From Acanthosepion pharaonis (Eukaryota; Mollusca; Cephalopoda; Sepiida; Sepiidae): a stretch of DNA of 64,000 nt. Below, in pieces: positions 21,754-32,846 of this stretch; position 1 is the stretch's first letter, and each line of letters starts with the position of its first letter. The notes below the pieces were generated by a model. The model was given only the letters and a program-made list of their open reading frames with translations, searched no databases and was not told the DNA's origin. The translations under genes and the position numbers were made by a program. Where the stretch lies: contig CAHIKZ030005576.1 of NCBI GenBank assembly GCA_903632075.3, forward strand, positions 869,001 through 933,000. Reading direction: 5' to 3'.

Positions 21754-22575
21754 CAGGGTGCAATAGATAAATTGTTGCCATTTTCTATTTTTAATTTCAT
21801 GCATGTACGTTGGTTGTTTTTGATTTTGTCATTTGCACATTATAGTAGGGTTAGTTGAGCACTGTCTGTGAGAAAAAAGAGCACCCTGATGCAATTCGCT
21901 CTGCTTGACATTTGCACGGGAATCTCCAATAGGGACATTTCAGAGTGTTTGGGTGTCAATCTGAGGACTGAGCAGAGGATTCGGGAAGAGTTTGATGAGT
22001 CTAATGGTAATTATGAAGGTACTTGGAATAATTACTAGTGATGGTGACATTATACCTCCATTCATCTTCCCACAGGGCTTCAAACTCATTACAGTCTTGC
22101 ATCAAGTGCCTTGAGGAGGTAATGCTGCCCTGAGTAAAAGAGGTGGCTGCTGGAAGGCCCTGTGTCTGGCACCACACAAGCAGGAGGACCCAGTCATGGC
22201 TGTCAAACAATTTCTTCGACCACATTACACCTGGCCACCTAACTCTCCAGACTGCAATCCCCCATGATTATTATGTGTGGGGTGCAATTCAGCAAGATCA
22301 ACAAAACTCCTTGTAACACCAAAGATGATCTGAAAGCAAGGATTATGACAGCATTCACCAACTTAGACAAAGAGACTGTCCAGAAGAGTTGCAAGAGATT
22401 CCATAGTCATCTGGAGGCTGTGGTTGAAGCCACTTGCGATTTTATTGAATGAATTTACCCTTTAGTATTTCTAGATATTTTTGTGTAATTTTGGTAAATA
22501 TATCTGTTAAAATTAGATGTCAGTGTTATTTTCATTTTTGCATAATTTAGATGACAATTTATCCATTGTAACCTG
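21754..22575 (+). mobile_element. Mariner-like element (DD37D family), both ends present, transposase broken
   Basis: The left terminal repeat GGGTGCAATAGATAAATTGT after TA (21752-21753) pairs with the right end ACAATTTATCCATTGTAACC at 22554-22573. Length is about 820 bases against about 1.3 kb for intact elements, so parts are missing. Recognisable pieces are ISECLGVNLR near 21940, a degraded HTSRRTQS-like stretch near 22176, WPPNSPDCNP, and a C-terminal frame 22264-22452 ending LEAVVEATCDFIE. The QQD aspartate segment is deleted. The region between the terminal repeats is younger-looking at its 3' end. Confidence 0.75.
22264..22452 (+). pseudogene. C-terminal fragment of the DD37D mariner transposase
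   Basis: A 62-residue open stretch containing NTKDDLKARIMTAFTNLDKE and ending DFIE, just inside the right terminal repeat of the element 21754-22575. In the family this part follows the third catalytic aspartate and has no catalytic residue. It survives by chance as an open frame; the upstream catalytic core is frameshifted. Confidence 0.6.
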
Positions 22576-22580
22576 TTCAA

Positions 22581-22622
22581 GATTTGATCTACTTGATGTA
22601 AAAGTATCAAGTAGATCAAATC
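22581..22622. repeat. Perfect 17-base hairpin
   Basis: GATTTGATCTACTTGAT and ATCAAGTAGATCAAATC with an 8-base loop (22598-22605). It immediately follows the mariner right end at 22575. Confidence 0.8.
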
Positions 22623-22624
22623 AA

Positions 22625-22790
22625 ATTTTCAAAGAAATGCCTAAAACTATGAGTGGTACTGAAAAGTTGTCTTGATCAAGAATCTCTTCCAAAAAAAAAA
22701 AAAATCTGATGTTTTGTTTGATTATGAGAATTCAGCTAGTCTGAAAACTTTTCAGCACCACTCATAGTTTTAGACATTTCTTTGAAAAAT
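22625..22790. repeat. Foldback element with GCTGAAAAGTT ends
   Basis: Arms 22625-22669 and 22744-22790: TTTTCAAAGAAATGCCTAAA, ACTATGAGTGGTACTGAAAA against complements, two or three mismatches. The inner motif TGCTGAAAAGTT is shared with 31481 and 46586. Confidence 0.75.
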
Positions 22791-22814
22791 CTATGTATAA
22801 CAGTAATAAATTTT

Positions 22815-23265
22815 CATAGCTAAAGCCTGGGCCTCTTTGAATAAAATCAATATAATCTGGAAATCAGATCTACCAGACAACCTCAAGCGAAGATTCTTTT
22901 GAGCTGAGCCACTGTAGAGGCAGTGTTAATGTATGGTACCACTGCTTGGACATTAACTAAAACCCTAGAGTCTAAGCTTGATGGAACATACACTTGGATA
23001 CTTAGAGTTATACTTGGGAACAACATCTGACTAAATCACAGCTCTATGGACCCATCCTTGATATTTCTACAATCTTATGTGAATGAAGAATGCACTTTGC
23101 AGGACACTGCTGTTGAGCAAACCAAAAACTCATACATGATCTACTGTTCTGGACACCTAGCCATGGAGCAAGACATGTTGGTCACTCAGCAACCACCTAC
23201 ATTGACCAGCTATGTTATGACATAGAAGAAAACTCAAATCTTCTGTTTTGTTAATTCTAGTTGGA
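22815..23265 (+). mobile_element. LINE C-terminal RT fragment, third type
   Basis: Frames give KAWASLNKINIIWKSDLPDN with LKRRFF (22818-22895), then VLMYGTTAWTLTKTLESKLD with GTYTWILRVIL (about 22930-23015), and later KLIHDLLFWTPSHGARHVGH followed by SATTYIDQLCYDIEEN (23128-23240). The arrangement AW...KIW...LK..FF, E.VL.YG...WT.T..LE..LDG.YT.ML, then G..W.P.HG.R..GR...TY is the thumb and C-terminal region of molluscan LINE RTs. It directly follows a foldback element. Dead by frameshifts. Confidence 0.7.
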
Positions 23266-23327
23266 GCAATGTCGTCTTGTTTTTAAAATAAGAATTTAGT
23301 AACTTAGCAACACTAATGGGTTCCTCA

Positions 23328-23468
23328 GCATGGGGTAATGTTAGCGGCATAATCTGGTTAACCATGACTACTAAAAAGTGAGTTCAATCTTTACTGGGTG
23401 TTCCATATATGTGGCCTTATGCCAATTTCAATTTAAGCTTAGTAAATAACAACTTAGTAACATTAATT
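23328..23468 (+). mobile_element. tRNA-derived SINE, family B
   Basis: CATGGGGTAATGTTAGCGGC head, GTGAGTTCAATCTTTACTGG (B-box), GTGTTCCATATATGTGGCC, TTAAGCTTAGTAAATAAC tail. Aligns with the copies at 16785 and 44085. Confidence 0.6.
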
Positions 23469-23917
23469 ATTTGACTTGTACCTGTAAATTACTATAATAT
23501 TATCACAGTTATTTATATTATTTGCAGGAGGTACAAATTAAATAGCATGGTCTCCAATAAAGAACTGTAGTCCCTTCTACAGAGCTAGTAGAATTGCTTT
23601 ATTTTCACATTTGTAGTTCTAAATTACCTAACTATAACATGATACATTATTAGCAATATTTTTACAATATATTGTTACACATTTCAATGTTATAATAAAC
23701 CTTGAATTATTTTAAAATAAGTTGATAATTAATGCTTGGAATTAATTTTCATTGTAATCCACTTGGTTTTGAAGATGTTGAAATTACTCGGAAATAAAAC
23801 AAATATACATCAACATTGTAATTTTCTTTTTTTAATAAGCATACTAATAATCTCGTCCATAAATATGAGAGGATTCTGTTAAAAATAAGTATACAAAACT
23901 TGCCTAAATTGTTTAAT

Positions 23918-23918
<1 letters not shown>

Positions 23919-23960
<42 letters not shown>
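23919..23960. repeat. (CA)n microsatellite
   Basis: About 21 CA units. Confidence 0.95.
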
Positions 23961-23961
<1 letters not shown>

Positions 23962-23963
<2 letters not shown>

Positions 23964-24228
23964 GTGTGTATTTTTATATTTTTTTGTCAGTAAGTTTTTG
24001 CTGTTAATTATCTCTCTTGCACTAGTAATATTTGGTGGCAGTGTTTTTGTTATGACAATAGCGACCTATTTGAAGACATTTATGAAACCAGGAGATAAAA
24101 AAAAACATCGTATGAAAGAACAGATTACAACAATAATTGGAAATAATATATTTAAAACTGCCACCTATGAATCTATTATTAGTAAGGAGTTAAAAAAAAT
24201 ATATTTTCATATTGGTCATCATCAGTAA
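23962..24228 (+). CDS. Open frame with a membrane segment; doubtful gene fragment
   Basis: 88 residues. A good acceptor-like TTTTTTTGTCAG ends at 23990, so a coding exon could begin there. The frame reads FLLLIISLALVIFGGSVFVM, a single hydrophobic span of about 22 residues, followed by a basic stretch KPGDKKKHRMKEQ and a mixed C-terminus ending IGHHQ, then TAA. The mixed composition is less simple than neighbouring frames, but no family is recognised, the (CA)n array abuts it and no partner exon was found. It could be a terminal exon of an unknown gene, an element fragment or chance. Confidence 0.2.
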
Positions 24229-24437
24229 TCTAGTAAATTAATAGATATTATCTAGAATTTAGGATTACTATTACTGGAGTATGGGATAAGAAAAGAGAGC
24301 AGTACTATAAAGTTTATAGAAGGGACTGCACTATTTTTTTCAGGAAGACACTATTTAACTTGTTCTTTCCTGAATTGAGCTTAGTATAGGACAGTGAGTA
24401 TCAAACTCATTTCAATAGTTATCAGCTATGAGACCTG

Positions 24438-25050
24438 ATCAGTGTTTCCCAACAAGGGTGCTAATGCCCCCTGTGGGCTCTGTTATATTGAAATAGGATA
24501 CTGGGATTTTTTTTTTCATTTGGGGGGGCAGTGGACATTTATCCTTTTTTTTTTTTTTTTTTTTTTTCCTTCAAAATTATTCAGTATTGGCTACAAAAGG
24601 AAATTTCTGAAGCTATTGACCTTTTCTTCATTGCTTTTCCAATTTCCTATATGGCTGAATGTAGTTTCAACATAGTTACACAGCTTCTTACTAAATGAAG
24701 GAACCACCTGCAAATTACAAAACAAGGAGATCTATGATTACTTCTAGGCAGCATGGAATGTAGAGTAAGAGCCTAAACTAGTAACCACCAAAGTCAACCA
24801 TTGCAATGAAAACATTGAGATAAGCTATCAAATAAAAGATATTTTTTTTTTTTTTATTTTTTTTTTTTTTTTTTGAGCATTTTAATCGTTGCCATTTATA
24901 ATAGAAATGAAAACAATATTAAAAGCATTATCTTGCTATGAAAGATAAATTCAGTATAATTGTATTAGAAATTTAATTTGACAGGGGGACATTGACAAAA
25001 AAGTTTGTGCCCAAAGGGGGTGCTGGCTGAAAAAAGGTTGGTAAAAAAAG
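24438..25050. mobile_element. Probable non-autonomous hAT-like element
   Basis: The left part has GTTTCCCAACAAGGGTGC followed by CCCCCTGTGGGC; the right part ends AAAGGGGGTGCTGGCTG then AAAAGGTTGG, roughly the reverse complement arrangement of hAT (Charlie-type) ends. Two poly-T stretches (24545-24567, 24842-24874) are inside. No transposase and no clear 8-bp target duplication were seen, so the class is tentative. Confidence 0.4.
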
Positions 25051-26440
25051 GGAACTAGATTGTTATGCTTTATGTTCTATGATGAATTATCTTTTATTGT
25101 CATGTTTCTTTCAGAGCAAAACATATTCTTACCATTCCTCAACTCTAGCTTTTTAGTTATAGTGTTCTTGTGACTGATTTTTTGCTTTTGGATAGCTTTA
25201 CTGCCTATTTTTTTTTTTTTTTTGTAAACCTGGTATTATATGAATTGGAATTGATGGTTGGTTGATCTGGCAATGTCATTGTTAGAATTGTGCTCTCCTT
25301 TTGGAGACAATTGATTGGCTTACTTCAGTTACTGTGTTAGTGAAACTCATTTTCACATACTCTTCTATAGAAAAGAAATTGTTATCTTTTATAGATTAAT
25401 TACTGTTGCTTTTTAATATTAGCTGAAATCAATCTGCCTTCTGAATTAAATATGTAATAATATGACTTGCATATTCTAGCAATAACAAATCTATATTTTT
25501 TCAATATACGAGATTTAAACTAATAATAATAAAACATTTTTTTAATTTCCTCTTTCAATCCTGATCAAGAAATGGTATGTTTAAATCTGGATGAGATAGA
25601 GAATTTTTGAGAACAGAGTTTGTAAAAATTGCCTTTTGCAAATCTAGATATAGTTTAGTAACATTGGCAAATTTAAGTTTGATTTACATGTCATAGATAT
25701 TACAAGAATTTACATTTGTACTTCAGTCACTCTTTGAAACATTCACACAAAAATGTTTGAAAAACTAGTGATAAAAATCTTTCTTTTGCACAAATGCACA
25801 CTTCATTGATATTATAATAATACAATTGCTTAAAAAGATTAATTCAATGACTAATTAAGCTGCATTTATCTTTTTATAGATGGATTGACATTGTTTTTGT
25901 TTTATATTTAGTGATTAACTTCTTTTTTTTTTTTTCTTTTTTTTTTTTGTTTTAATCATTTCACCCGAAGCAAGGCAATAAAGCTACTGAGATGCAAGAG
26001 GTAACTGAGTGTGAAAGGATATAAGAAAAAATATTTTTAAGGCGATAGAACAATAAAAAAGCAGGAATTAAAAAGATGCAAGGTAATGATTGACATTGCA
26101 TTTAAATTTTTGAAAATCAAATGTTGATTGTAAAGTAAGATGCTGGAAGAGAATTCAACAAGTTAGAAGTGTATTAGAAAAAAATCTGTTAGCATAGAAA
26201 TTACAGTTACATCTAACCATTTTAACTGTAAAATAATTAGATCTTACCACTTATCTAATACTGTGTTTAAATTCATAAAGACTAGGTACCATAGAGGAAA
26301 GGTCATCAGAACCAATTACCATGAAAATATTTATAGAAAAGGCACAGGGAAATTATATTATGGTAGTGGGAAAGTAACTGAATCTGAGATGCCAAGTCAG
26401 GACTGATAACATTGCAGATTTTGCTTTGTATTTTATCAAG

Positions 26441-26442
<2 letters not shown>

Positions 26443-26519
<77 letters not shown>

Positions 26520-26540
26520 CTCTCTCTCTATATATATATA

Positions 26541-26602
<62 letters not shown>
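26443..26602. repeat. (TC)n(TA)n compound microsatellite inside the LINE reading frame
   Basis: Alternating TC and TA blocks, 160 bases. On the left the LINE reads LDKIQ, on the right SIEYCC. In related elements these two blocks are separated by only a short HIWAGAS-type stretch, so the array has expanded within former coding sequence. Confidence 0.8.
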
Positions 26603-26605
<3 letters not shown>

Positions 26606-26910
26606 AGAAGCAACAGTATTCAATGCTTGAATGAATGGTAGACTTATAAATGTGTAAAATATATTCTGGCAAGAAAAATTATCAAGCATGGCACAGTTAA
26701 CCAAGTTTCCTAGCAGCAGCCCTAGCAGTTGATTAAATATAATCTTTCTACTTTGTCAGCAGAGAACATTAGCCTAAGAAGGTGCAATGAGTCACTCTCC
26801 TGGAGGTTAGCATCAGCCATGCTGATAGAAGTCAGAAAGGGTTCTCTGAGATTATTAAAAGAGAGCAGTCTCATTTTGGAGGTGTTAAAATTAACGAGCC
26901 ATTCTTTGCC

Positions 26911-27070
26911 TCAGTTCACAACAGATTGTAGATCATTTTTGAGATCAGTTGCCGATTTGACTTTATTGAACCAATCAGATTTACCATTAAGACAGTAGTA
27001 AATAGTTGTATCATCAGTATAGATACCAAGTTGAGAACTGCTGACATCAGGAAGGATAACTGACATTATT
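26911..27070 (-). pseudogene. Reverse transcriptase YTDD segment of the LINE 25921-27598
   Basis: The open frame contains SQLGIYTDDTTIYYCLNGKS followed by DWFNKVKSATDLKNDL. The two Asp of Y[A/T]DD are the metal-binding catalytic residues of the RT palm. Joined across the inserted SINE it continues in frame from FLIFINTLPD, but stops further along and the missing 5' half make it a dead copy. Confidence 0.65.
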
Positions 27071-27431
27071 TTCACAAGGTTTCGGCTGTTGTACACTCTG
27101 GCTCTCTTTAGGTGATTGGAATTTTGAACTAAGCCCTTTATTTTGTGGATAAAGGTGTTGGTTAAATCAAGTGACTAAAAGTTGTGAGTTCAGTATCAGG
27201 CTACAGCAGTGGTGAAGCAAAACTTGGAGAGTTGAGTTAAAGGGAAATAACTGAGATATCCGGAAGAGGCATGGCATGGAGAACTAGAACAATCTACCCC
27301 AGTGAATTAAATTTCAATCACCTGAAGAAGGCCGGTGCGTAAAACTGCGTTGTTAATATAGCAATGAAGATGAGAATAACAGTTCAAATAATGTAAATAA
27401 TCATAGTACCTCATCCCAGAGACATAGACCA
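27056..27431 (+). mobile_element. SINE-like insertion in the LINE, flanked by a 10-bp target duplication
   Basis: ATCAGGAAGG occurs at 27046-27055 and 27432-27441; removing one copy and the insert restores the LINE frame (INTLPD joined to VSSSQLG), so the boundaries are firm. The insert has a tRNA-type B-box-like GTTGTGAGTTCAGTATC near 27181 and a tail (GCAATGAAGATGAGAATAAC) shared with copies near 29310, 34365 and 45725. Its left end (27060-27130) and part of its right half (27318-27365) are inverted copies of each other (CAATCACCT.AAG...). Confidence 0.7.
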
Positions 27432-27670
27432 ATCAGGAAGGGTGTTGATAAAAATTAGGAACAATGTAGGTCCAAGGATAGAACCTTGGGGGACTCCTGC
27501 ATTAATGCAAAAAGATCTAGAAGAGTGGCCATTCAAACTACTTTCATCTCACGATTTGATAAGAAAGATTGAATCAGATTAGAAATACCAAAATCTTTCA
27601 ACTTTATGTATTTACTGTTTTGTGTATATAGATTAACATTGTATTTTTTAATTTTTTATGTAGGAAATGA

Positions 27671-27671
27671 C

Positions 27672-27698
<27 letters not shown>
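27671..27698. repeat. (TA)n microsatellite
   Basis: 14 units; GTGATTGACAT occurs just after it (27699-27709) and again at 27720-27730. Confidence 0.85.
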
Positions 27699-27703
<5 letters not shown>

Positions 27704-27709
27704 TGACAT

Positions 27710-30700
27710 TTTTTTATGTAGTGATTGACATATATTTGTTTTTATAGAAGAATTGAAATTGTTTAGTTAATTGAAAAAGTGCTTATGTTTGTTACTATAA
27801 TTTGTATTTATTTAACTATTTTTGATATAATGGGACCATGTCTTTCTCTCTAATGTTTGCATAACTGTTGTATTCAGTCTATTAAAACCAAAAACATTGT
27901 CTGTTATTAAAAAAATTAAGATATTAGAATTAAGATAGATATGAAATGAATTTTTTTGTTTCTTTCTGATTTGATTTTTTTTTCTATTAAGATTTAAAAA
28001 CCTTTTTTCCACTAATGGATGGTTGTTAAATTTTAATGTGAAGTCATTATTTAAAAAAGAATAGTGGGCAACCTAATAAGGAGACTCTAGTTAATATGAC
28101 AAGTTTACTGTCTAAACAATCATAGTCAATATTAGACAACCTTTCATGCTTTAAACTCTTTAAAATTATGATTGACAATGTTTGTTTTTCTCACATTCTC
28201 TTTTACCACCACCTTTCTTTTTGGCTTTATCTTTTTTTTCTTTTTCTCCTTTTTCTTTTTTCCTCTCTTTCCTTTTGTTTCTCTCTTTCCTTTTTCTGTT
28301 TTTCATGTACTTCTTTCCATTTTATTTCCTGGGAACAATTAGATGTAACCCATATAGGTATTTATAGTATGCAACCACGACAAAAAGAAAAAAAAAACCT
28401 TATTTATTTTATTTTATTTTTTTTTTGCATTTGTTTTCTTTCTCTCTATTATTATATGAATAAATCATAATGAATTTAAAAAATTGTAGGGTAGGGCTGT
28501 AACAAGATGGCAATATTTTTTATGTAGCTGACAATGTAATCATGATGTTCAGGACTATTACATGGCCCATACAGATGTCATTTTGAAAAAAGAAAATCTA
28601 TTAATAATTTATTGTAGAATTTGTGATCATTTTTGTGTTGTTACTGATTTGATTTATACATGTGAGTACTAAACATTATTACTGGGTCATTTTTCTTCAA
28701 TCAGGTCTAATGGCATTGGCTAGATTTGTTTTTATTTTAAACACTGCTGGCAGCATTTAAAATTAACTAGTATAAAACTGTCAAAAAGTGACAGATAATG
28801 GATAACTACTATTTTTTAATACTGGAATGCTTTTTTTCCCCTATAATAATTCATAAAAAACAAATATAGAAAATATCCATAATGTTTTTAGTAGCTAAAA
28901 AAACCTGTCTCAATAATAAAAACAAAAAAACTCTTTCTTAAAAATAATAAAGATAATCTTACTTCACACCAATAGTAGTGGACTTTTAATAAATGAAACA
29001 CACACATCTTAAGTGTTTCTTTTCAAACTGGTGAATGAAATCTAAATGAAGCTAGGACTTAAATTTAGATATTTGTATTATCTCAAATGTCAAAAACACA
29101 TTAGTATCTAATTGTAAAAACTAATTTTGTTTTAATAAACAGAACAAGATAATTATATTTTTTCTGTCAATTTTTGGTTAAAAAAAAATTGAATGAATAA
29201 TCAATTAAGTTTATTGTTTTCTGCTTATCATGAACAACTATATTGAAAATACAAAGGACAACGTACCTCACCTGAAGAAAGTCAGGGCATATGTATGAAA
29301 TGTGAATATGGCGATAAAGATGAGTACAACAGTCCGAATGATGTAAATAGTGTAAATACTAACAATACTCTATCTCAGAAATATATATAGATATACAAGG
29401 GAGAATTAAAAAGAAAATGATTCATTTTTAAAATTTTAACTTTTTTTTAAACTTTCTTTTTACTATCTCAACTACTTGTATTAAAACAAACAATTAAAAA
29501 TTGAATAGATCAAAATAAATATATAAATATTTATTTTATAAACATTTTAATGATATTTTTTATTATGCTGTTAACAATTATAAATGACAAAAAAGTTTAA
29601 AAAATTAATTGATTTTGGGAGATTTTTTTTTGTACAATGGTGAAAAGAGTTAAACTAGATCAGCGTGCACCTTTTTCAACTTATTTCAGAATGTCGTTTC
29701 CCAACTTCTAAGATTGTCTAACTCAAAAGTTGCATTGTAGAATTAAAGCTTGTACAAAGATCAAAATTCAAACAGTTTGAAACTGCCAATTTGTGACTGT
29801 CAGTTCTCTTCTGTCATCTTAAAATTCCTTTTTAGTTGAGAAACACTACTAGAGATTGAGTGCAAAAAAAAAAAAGGATCACTATCCTCCATCACTTCCT
29901 ATCTCTGATTCTGTCAATTTGAGGACTTCATGTTTTTGGGGGGGCAGGAGTTCTATCTACTTTCTTTATGAGCTTTTTTTTTCTTAATATGGATAGACCA
30001 ATTTATACATAAAACTAGTCTATTACTGCCCATCTCAAATCATTAACAAAAATCAATTCATCATTCTAAATTAGCTTGTTGCAGTTGATAGGCAGCACCC
30101 TAAATATTTAACATTTTGTTAGAAACAAAAAGAAAATTTATAAAAATAAAAATATTATTTCTAGATTTAATAGGTTACAAAACCTATAAAAATAAAGAAA
30201 CAGATTGTGGCTTTCAATGAAAACTGCTGCTTTAATATGTGGTGTTTGCAACATATGTGCCTGCTGTGAGTTTTTTTTTTTTTGTATTTATCTATATTGA
30301 TTGGTGTTACTCTAACATGTATGTGGAAGCAATGGGAAAAAATCTGTTTACATATCAAGCAGGCTTTTCACTCAGCATTATTTATTATGTTGGTGTTAAT
30401 TTAAAATAGGACATCTGCTCATATCTGGAAATTCCTTTAGGGGAAATTTTCTAATGTTTGTATTGTTATAAGGTTGTACATCATATTCAGTTGTTATTGA
30501 ATGATTGGAATGGATCATGCTATTCTTTATGTCTCAAAGGGACAACAGTATAATCTTGCAAAAGAGGAAACTGATATATGGAATTGTAAAACCTATATAT
30601 ATTTCGATATTTGAGAAAATATTATTTCTAACTTGATTATGCTGTTTCTCTTTGTGAATATTTAGTATTTGGTAGTATGGGAACATATCTTTTGTATGAA

Positions 30701-31480
30701 AATTGTTTTTGCTTTCTACTGTTGCGGTCACTGCTTCTAGTTAGGCTAAAAGCAGTGGCAACAATATTTTGCACATGGAAATGACAGGTGTAAGGAAATG
30801 GAAGACAGTTTCAACAAAACAATATTTTATATTTTTTGTTTTTATATAACTGAGTAACAAGAGATAGAGAATACACACTATGGATGTAAAGAAATAATGA
30901 CAAATCCTTATCACTGAAATTTAGACAGAAAAAACATTATAAGTTAGGAATTGTGTGTGTGTGTGTGTGTGTGTGTGAATAAAGTTCAGTCTCTAAAAGG
31001 AACAGGGTTCTGTGGATGTCATCCCTACAGCATGCTAGATGGAAAAGAGAAGCAAAAAAAAACAGGAAGTGTCTTGTTTTTATAGTTGCTTGACAGTGCC
31101 ACCTCATGACTTCTTGTCAAAACTGACAAAGCTATGTGGGGATAACCCACTATACCATATATAAGTGTTTAAATTTTGAAAGCATTAATGGTTTTTGGAG
31201 TTTTTGAAAACAAAAAGAACATTGATAAGTTTTCATAGAGTAGAAAACTGTTAAAAATTGTTTACACGGAAGCAAGAGGCCAACACACGGTCACATGACT
31301 TTACTAAATTGTAGGAATGAATATGGTTTTGAAAGGTGATTATTGTTAAGTCAAAGAGAGTCTCTTTAATTTTATATTTTAACAAGTTCAATATATCACT
31401 TATATATCAGACATTGTTTTTATTGACACAGCCATATAGAAATTATGATGCCCTTCTTATTTACACATATACATATGACT
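27710..31480. other. No gene seen apart from a family C SINE tail
   Basis: AT-rich. A pyrimidine-rich tract lies at 28180-28320 and a (GT)n run at 30953-30977. Frames here are low-complexity. Confidence 0.5.
29262..29365 (+). mobile_element. Family C SINE, 3' half
   Basis: CTCACCTGAAGAAAGTCAGG, GCGATAAAGATGAGTACAAC, AGTCCGAATGATGTAAATAG. Confidence 0.45.
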
Positions 31481-31592
31481 GGGTGCTGAAAAGTTGTTAG
31501 TCTGATCCTCTGTTTATATCTGACCAAATGACCAAGCTTCAGATTTTATTTTTTTAAATTTTTGTTGGTCTGTTGAGAACTTTTGAGCATCT
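31481..31592. repeat. Short MITE-like element with GCTGAAAAGTT ends
   Basis: GGGTGCTGAAAAGTTGTTAG (31481-31500) and the right end GAGAACTTTTGAGCATC (31574-31590) are imperfect inverted repeats about 110 bases apart. Confidence 0.5.
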
Positions 31593-31839
31593 CTTTATAT
31601 AATAATAATACACTTAAAAAAAAAGGTCAAAATTATGAGAATTTAACATATTTTCAGGTCAGCAAAAAAGCAAAAAAAAATATATTTAGATCATTCTAAA
31701 AAGCACTAAATAGTTAACAACATTATTATAGATCTACAATCTATAATCAACAAAGTTCACTCATTGATTGACTCCAAAATTTTGTGTTGAAATGCTGAAA
31801 TTATATATATAATTTTTTTTTTTTTTTTTTTTTTTCCAA

Positions 31840-32400
31840 AGGTTGTCATATCCGGGGGTTATAGTTGAGACAAGCTGCCATTGTCTATATAAAATGCTTC
31901 TGTGGCATGTGTCTCAAATAGTCTCTGACAACTAAGTCCAGTTCCTAACCCTGGTTCTAAGTGGAGGCAGAAAGTGCCTCATAACCAGCTGCTTTGGGTT
32001 GATGGATCTTGACAATCCAGGAAGGCAGTCCATCTAGCAGAAGAAAAAACCCTGATTTTAAACCTCCACTGCCTTGTGATCATATACAAGCACAGTAAAA
32101 ACTATGGAAGTAAATCCAAACAGAAAACCTGGAGTTGAATCCTAAAGGGAATTGATTGTCAACACTGACAAACTACTGCAACCACATCGGCCTCAAATGT
32201 GATGCCTTGTATTCCTTTGGATTTTGTTGGTATAGCCAAGTAGGTGGGGGCATGTAGTTTGGTTAGCATATGGCCTTCACATAACATTGCCCAGACCTGC
32301 ACCCTGGTGAGGTCACTCCAGTTTCACCACCAAAGGACTGAATTTTGACCAAATAAGGGCACTATTTTTATCTCGCATCACAATAATCTGGTAACACATA
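31840..32400. repeat. GC-richer unclassified repeat-like block
   Basis: Clearly richer in GC than the flanks and starts right after a T-run (31810-31835), suggesting a retroposed insert on the minus strand. Contains GGAGTTGAATCCTAAAGG (B-box-like) near 32130. No reading frame was recognised. It abuts the foldback at 32405. Confidence 0.35.
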
Positions 32401-32404
32401 TGAC

Positions 32405-32630
32405 TGCCAGTTTCATTTGTGCCATTGCATGCAATCGCCAGGCAGCTGTTACTGGTCTTTCAGGGACATGGGCATTTATACTCCAATGAGGGTAGTTGGT
32501 GAGTACATTATATGTACATTATTACTGGTTATATCTTGGGTTAGCCAATGGGGTTATAAATGCCTATATCACCAAAAGACCAGTACTGGCTCCCTGGTGA
32601 TTGTATACAGTGGCTTGCATGAAACTGGCA
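32405..32630. repeat. Foldback of the GCATGAAAC family with 76-base arms
   Basis: 32405-32480 (TGCCAGTTTCAT...GGCATTTATA) and 32555-32630 (TATAAATGCC...ATGAAACTGGCA) are reverse complements with a few mismatches. In the 74-base loop lies GTACATTATATGTAC (32503-32517). The open frame 32417-32677 is incidental. Confidence 0.75.
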
Positions 32631-32780
32631 ATCATGCTCAGTCATGTGTATGCCAGGCTATTGTATTAAAAATGTAAATGCTCTGCCATGACAGTAATGA
32701 ACACTTTTTCCAGTATGCCATTTTAGTATGCTCCTTTGGGAGTTGCTTTTCTTTGTGTGTTATGTATGTATGTATGTGAC

Positions 32781-32846
32781 CATGGTCTGAAGACTGTAAA
32801 ACTGACAGTCAGCATTCAGTGTTGATTCCTATGTCCAAACTGTCTT
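32781..32846 (+). repeat. Solo GCATGAAAC-family sequence
   Basis: GGTCTGAAGACTGTAAAACT then GACAGTCAGCATTCAGTG and TTGATTCCTATGTCC. Confidence 0.55.

Larger units (their letters stand above)
25921..27598 (-). mobile_element. 5'-truncated LINE (jockey/CR1-like) on the minus strand, interrupted twice
   Basis: Read from 27598 downwards: end of the RT palm (LKDFGISNLIQSFLSNREMK), GVPQGS (27497-27480) with ILGPTLFLIFIN, the catalytic IYTDDTTIY (YTDD at 27021-27010), then [13 protein letters not shown] (26650-26610), [12 protein letters not shown] (about 26440), FYKYFHG (26338-26318), a degraded C-terminal region and a 3' end next to a T-run at 25922-25949 (poly-A of the insert). The residue order is that of the reverse transcriptase and thumb/C-terminal region of non-LTR elements. 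Two things sit inside the frame: a TSD-flanked insertion (27056-27431) and a (TC)n(TA)n array (26443-26602). The endonuclease domain is missing. Confidence 0.8.

Noticed and set aside
26729..26998. 89-residue plus-strand frame
   Set aside because: Antisense shadow of the LINE reverse transcriptase.
28168..28470. 100-residue Phe/Leu/Ser-rich frame
   Set aside because: Product of a pyrimidine-rich tract; a second overlapping frame has the same character.
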